Assembly: GCA_002336475.1 (NCBI GenBank)
Contig: DDCX01000123.1
Span: forward strand, 1 to 6,965
Direction of reading: 5' to 3'
Origin: Flavobacteriales bacterium UBA1995
GTDB lineage: Bacteria; Bacteroidota; Bacteroidia; Flavobacteriales_D; Sanyastnellaceae
DNA length: 6,965 nt
Positions 6,300 through 6,965 of the stretch are shown here, in pieces (position 1 is the stretch's first letter; each line of letters opens with the position of its first letter). The position numbers and the translations under genes are program-made. The notes beneath the pieces are model-generated. The model had not been told where the DNA came from. It worked only from the letters and a program-made list of their open reading frames with translations, and did not search any database.

Positions 6300-6965
6300 T
6301 CAGATGACTTTGGCCTCCTCGCGGAGCAGGCGAACGAGTTCCGCAGGGTTTTCTGCGTCGACCAATTTGACACCGGCCTTTTCGTCAGGGAGGGCAAAAC
6401 GTTCGATGCGGGTGCCTGGAGCAGCACCTTGGGCAGCCACCACTTGTAAAGGCTTGGTGCGGGCGGCCATGATTCCCCGCATGTTGGGAATGCGCTGCTC
6501 TGCCATGCCTTTGGCGGCACTCAAGACAAAACTGCCACCCACGGATATTTTCTCGATGCCCAGTGCTGTCTCCCGGGTCATGACCGCTTTGCCGTCGGCA
6601 TAATCGAGCGATGTCGCCAAGGCGATGCAGGGCACATCAAGGTGCTCGGCAATCATGGCGGGGACAGCACTGCTGTTGTGGTCAATGGTTTCCTTGCCAC
6701 AGAGTATGGCATCAAAGGACTGGCCTTTGGCATAGGCTGCAATTTCCGCAGCGACCTGCATGGCATCTTGCGGTTCCGCATCAATGCGCACAGCCTCATG
6801 GGCTCCAATGGCCAACGCTTTGCGCAGAATTGGATCGCAGTCTGCGCCACCCACAGCAGCGATAACGACTTTACCTCCTTGGGCTTCTACGATTTCGAGG
6901 GCCCTGACCAGTGCGTACCATTCGTCATAAGGGTTGACGATGAATTGAACCCCTTCTTCATTGAA
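6300..6965 (-). CDS. etfB: Electron transfer flavoprotein beta subunit, 5' end cut by window
   Basis: This is the beta subunit of the soluble ETF heterodimer, which binds AMP and takes electrons from acyl-CoA and related dehydrogenases for delivery to ETF:quinone oxidoreductase. The frame stays open to the window edge and gives 221 residues; flavobacterial EtfB is about 248, so about 27 N-terminal residues lie outside. The visible part begins FNEEGVQFIVNPYDEW, the usual early motif. GGADCDPILRKALAIGA follows at about residues 39-55; its first codon is a GTG (6852-6854) that could be mistaken for a start but is internal. GKETIDHNSSAVP matches the AMP-binding region, and AEQRIPNMRGIMAARTKP matches the ETF-beta signature and recognition loop that docks partner dehydrogenases. 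The stop is 20 bases before etfA, so the two are almost surely cotranscribed. The promoter must lie beyond 6965. Confidence 0.95.
   Translation of the reverse strand, partial: FNEEGVQFIVNPYDEWYALVRALEIVEAQGGKVVIAAVGGADCDPILRKALAIGAHEAVRIDAEPQDAMQVAAEIAAYAKGQSFDAILCGKETIDHNSSAVPAMIAEHLDVPCIALATSLDYADGKAVMTRETALGIEKISVGGSFVLSAAKGMAEQRIPNMRGIMAARTKPLQVVAAQGAAPGTRIERFALPDEKAGVKLVDAENPAELVRLLREEAKVI

Noticed and set aside
6852..6854. GTG as the start of EtfB
   Set aside because: The frame continues upstream to the window edge and encodes the expected EtfB motifs (GVQFIVNPYDE and the following helix), so the GTG is an internal valine.

Overview
The window is a compact bacterial chromosome segment with eight genes, all read on the minus strand, so transcription runs from position 6965 towards position 1. 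Gene content and order suggest Bacteroidota, probably a comparatively GC-rich member of the Flavobacteriales. The order etfB-etfA-DUF151/UVR-nupC is familiar from that group, DUF3127 is typical of Bacteroidota, the flavin reductase closely resembles flavobacterial homologues, and the one recognisable promoter has the Bacteroidota form (TTG, then TAnnTTTG). The taxonomic call is inference from gene families, not from a marker gene.

In transcription order: 6965-6300 is etfB, missing about 27 N-terminal residues beyond the window edge; 6279-5356 is etfA; 5318-4710 is a bifunctional nuclease-family (DUF151) protein with a C-terminal UVR motif; 4710-3445 is a NupC-type concentrative nucleoside transporter that shares one base with the previous stop (TAATG). 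A 37-base gap then carries a promoter whose -7 box lies four bases before the purE start codon. purE (3407-2901) is followed by an FMN-dependent flavin reductase family protein (2904-1987, ATGA overlap), a DUF3127 protein with an SSB-like acidic tail (1961-1569), and an AtoE-type short-chain fatty acid transporter (1558-197).

The first half joins electron transfer from acyl-CoA and related dehydrogenases (ETF) with nucleic-acid-related and nucleoside uptake functions. The second half starts with de novo purine synthesis (PurE) and continues with a flavin-binding reductase, a putative OB-like protein and a carboxylate transporter. The internal promoter suggests at least two transcription units, with possible read-through from nupC. 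No single pathway unites the genes; this looks like a housekeeping cluster of short intergenic gaps rather than an island. I found no mobile element, CRISPR array, tRNA or rRNA.

Positions 1-196 are noncoding as far as I can tell and are visibly richer in A+T. They hold a hairpin just downstream of the atoE stop and a 12-bp bulged inverted repeat spanning 2-122. The points most worth following up are the SSB-like C-terminus of the DUF3127 protein, the apparently leaderless purE promoter with a dyad in its spacer, and the structured region at the left end. I see no convincing evidence of a wholly new system.
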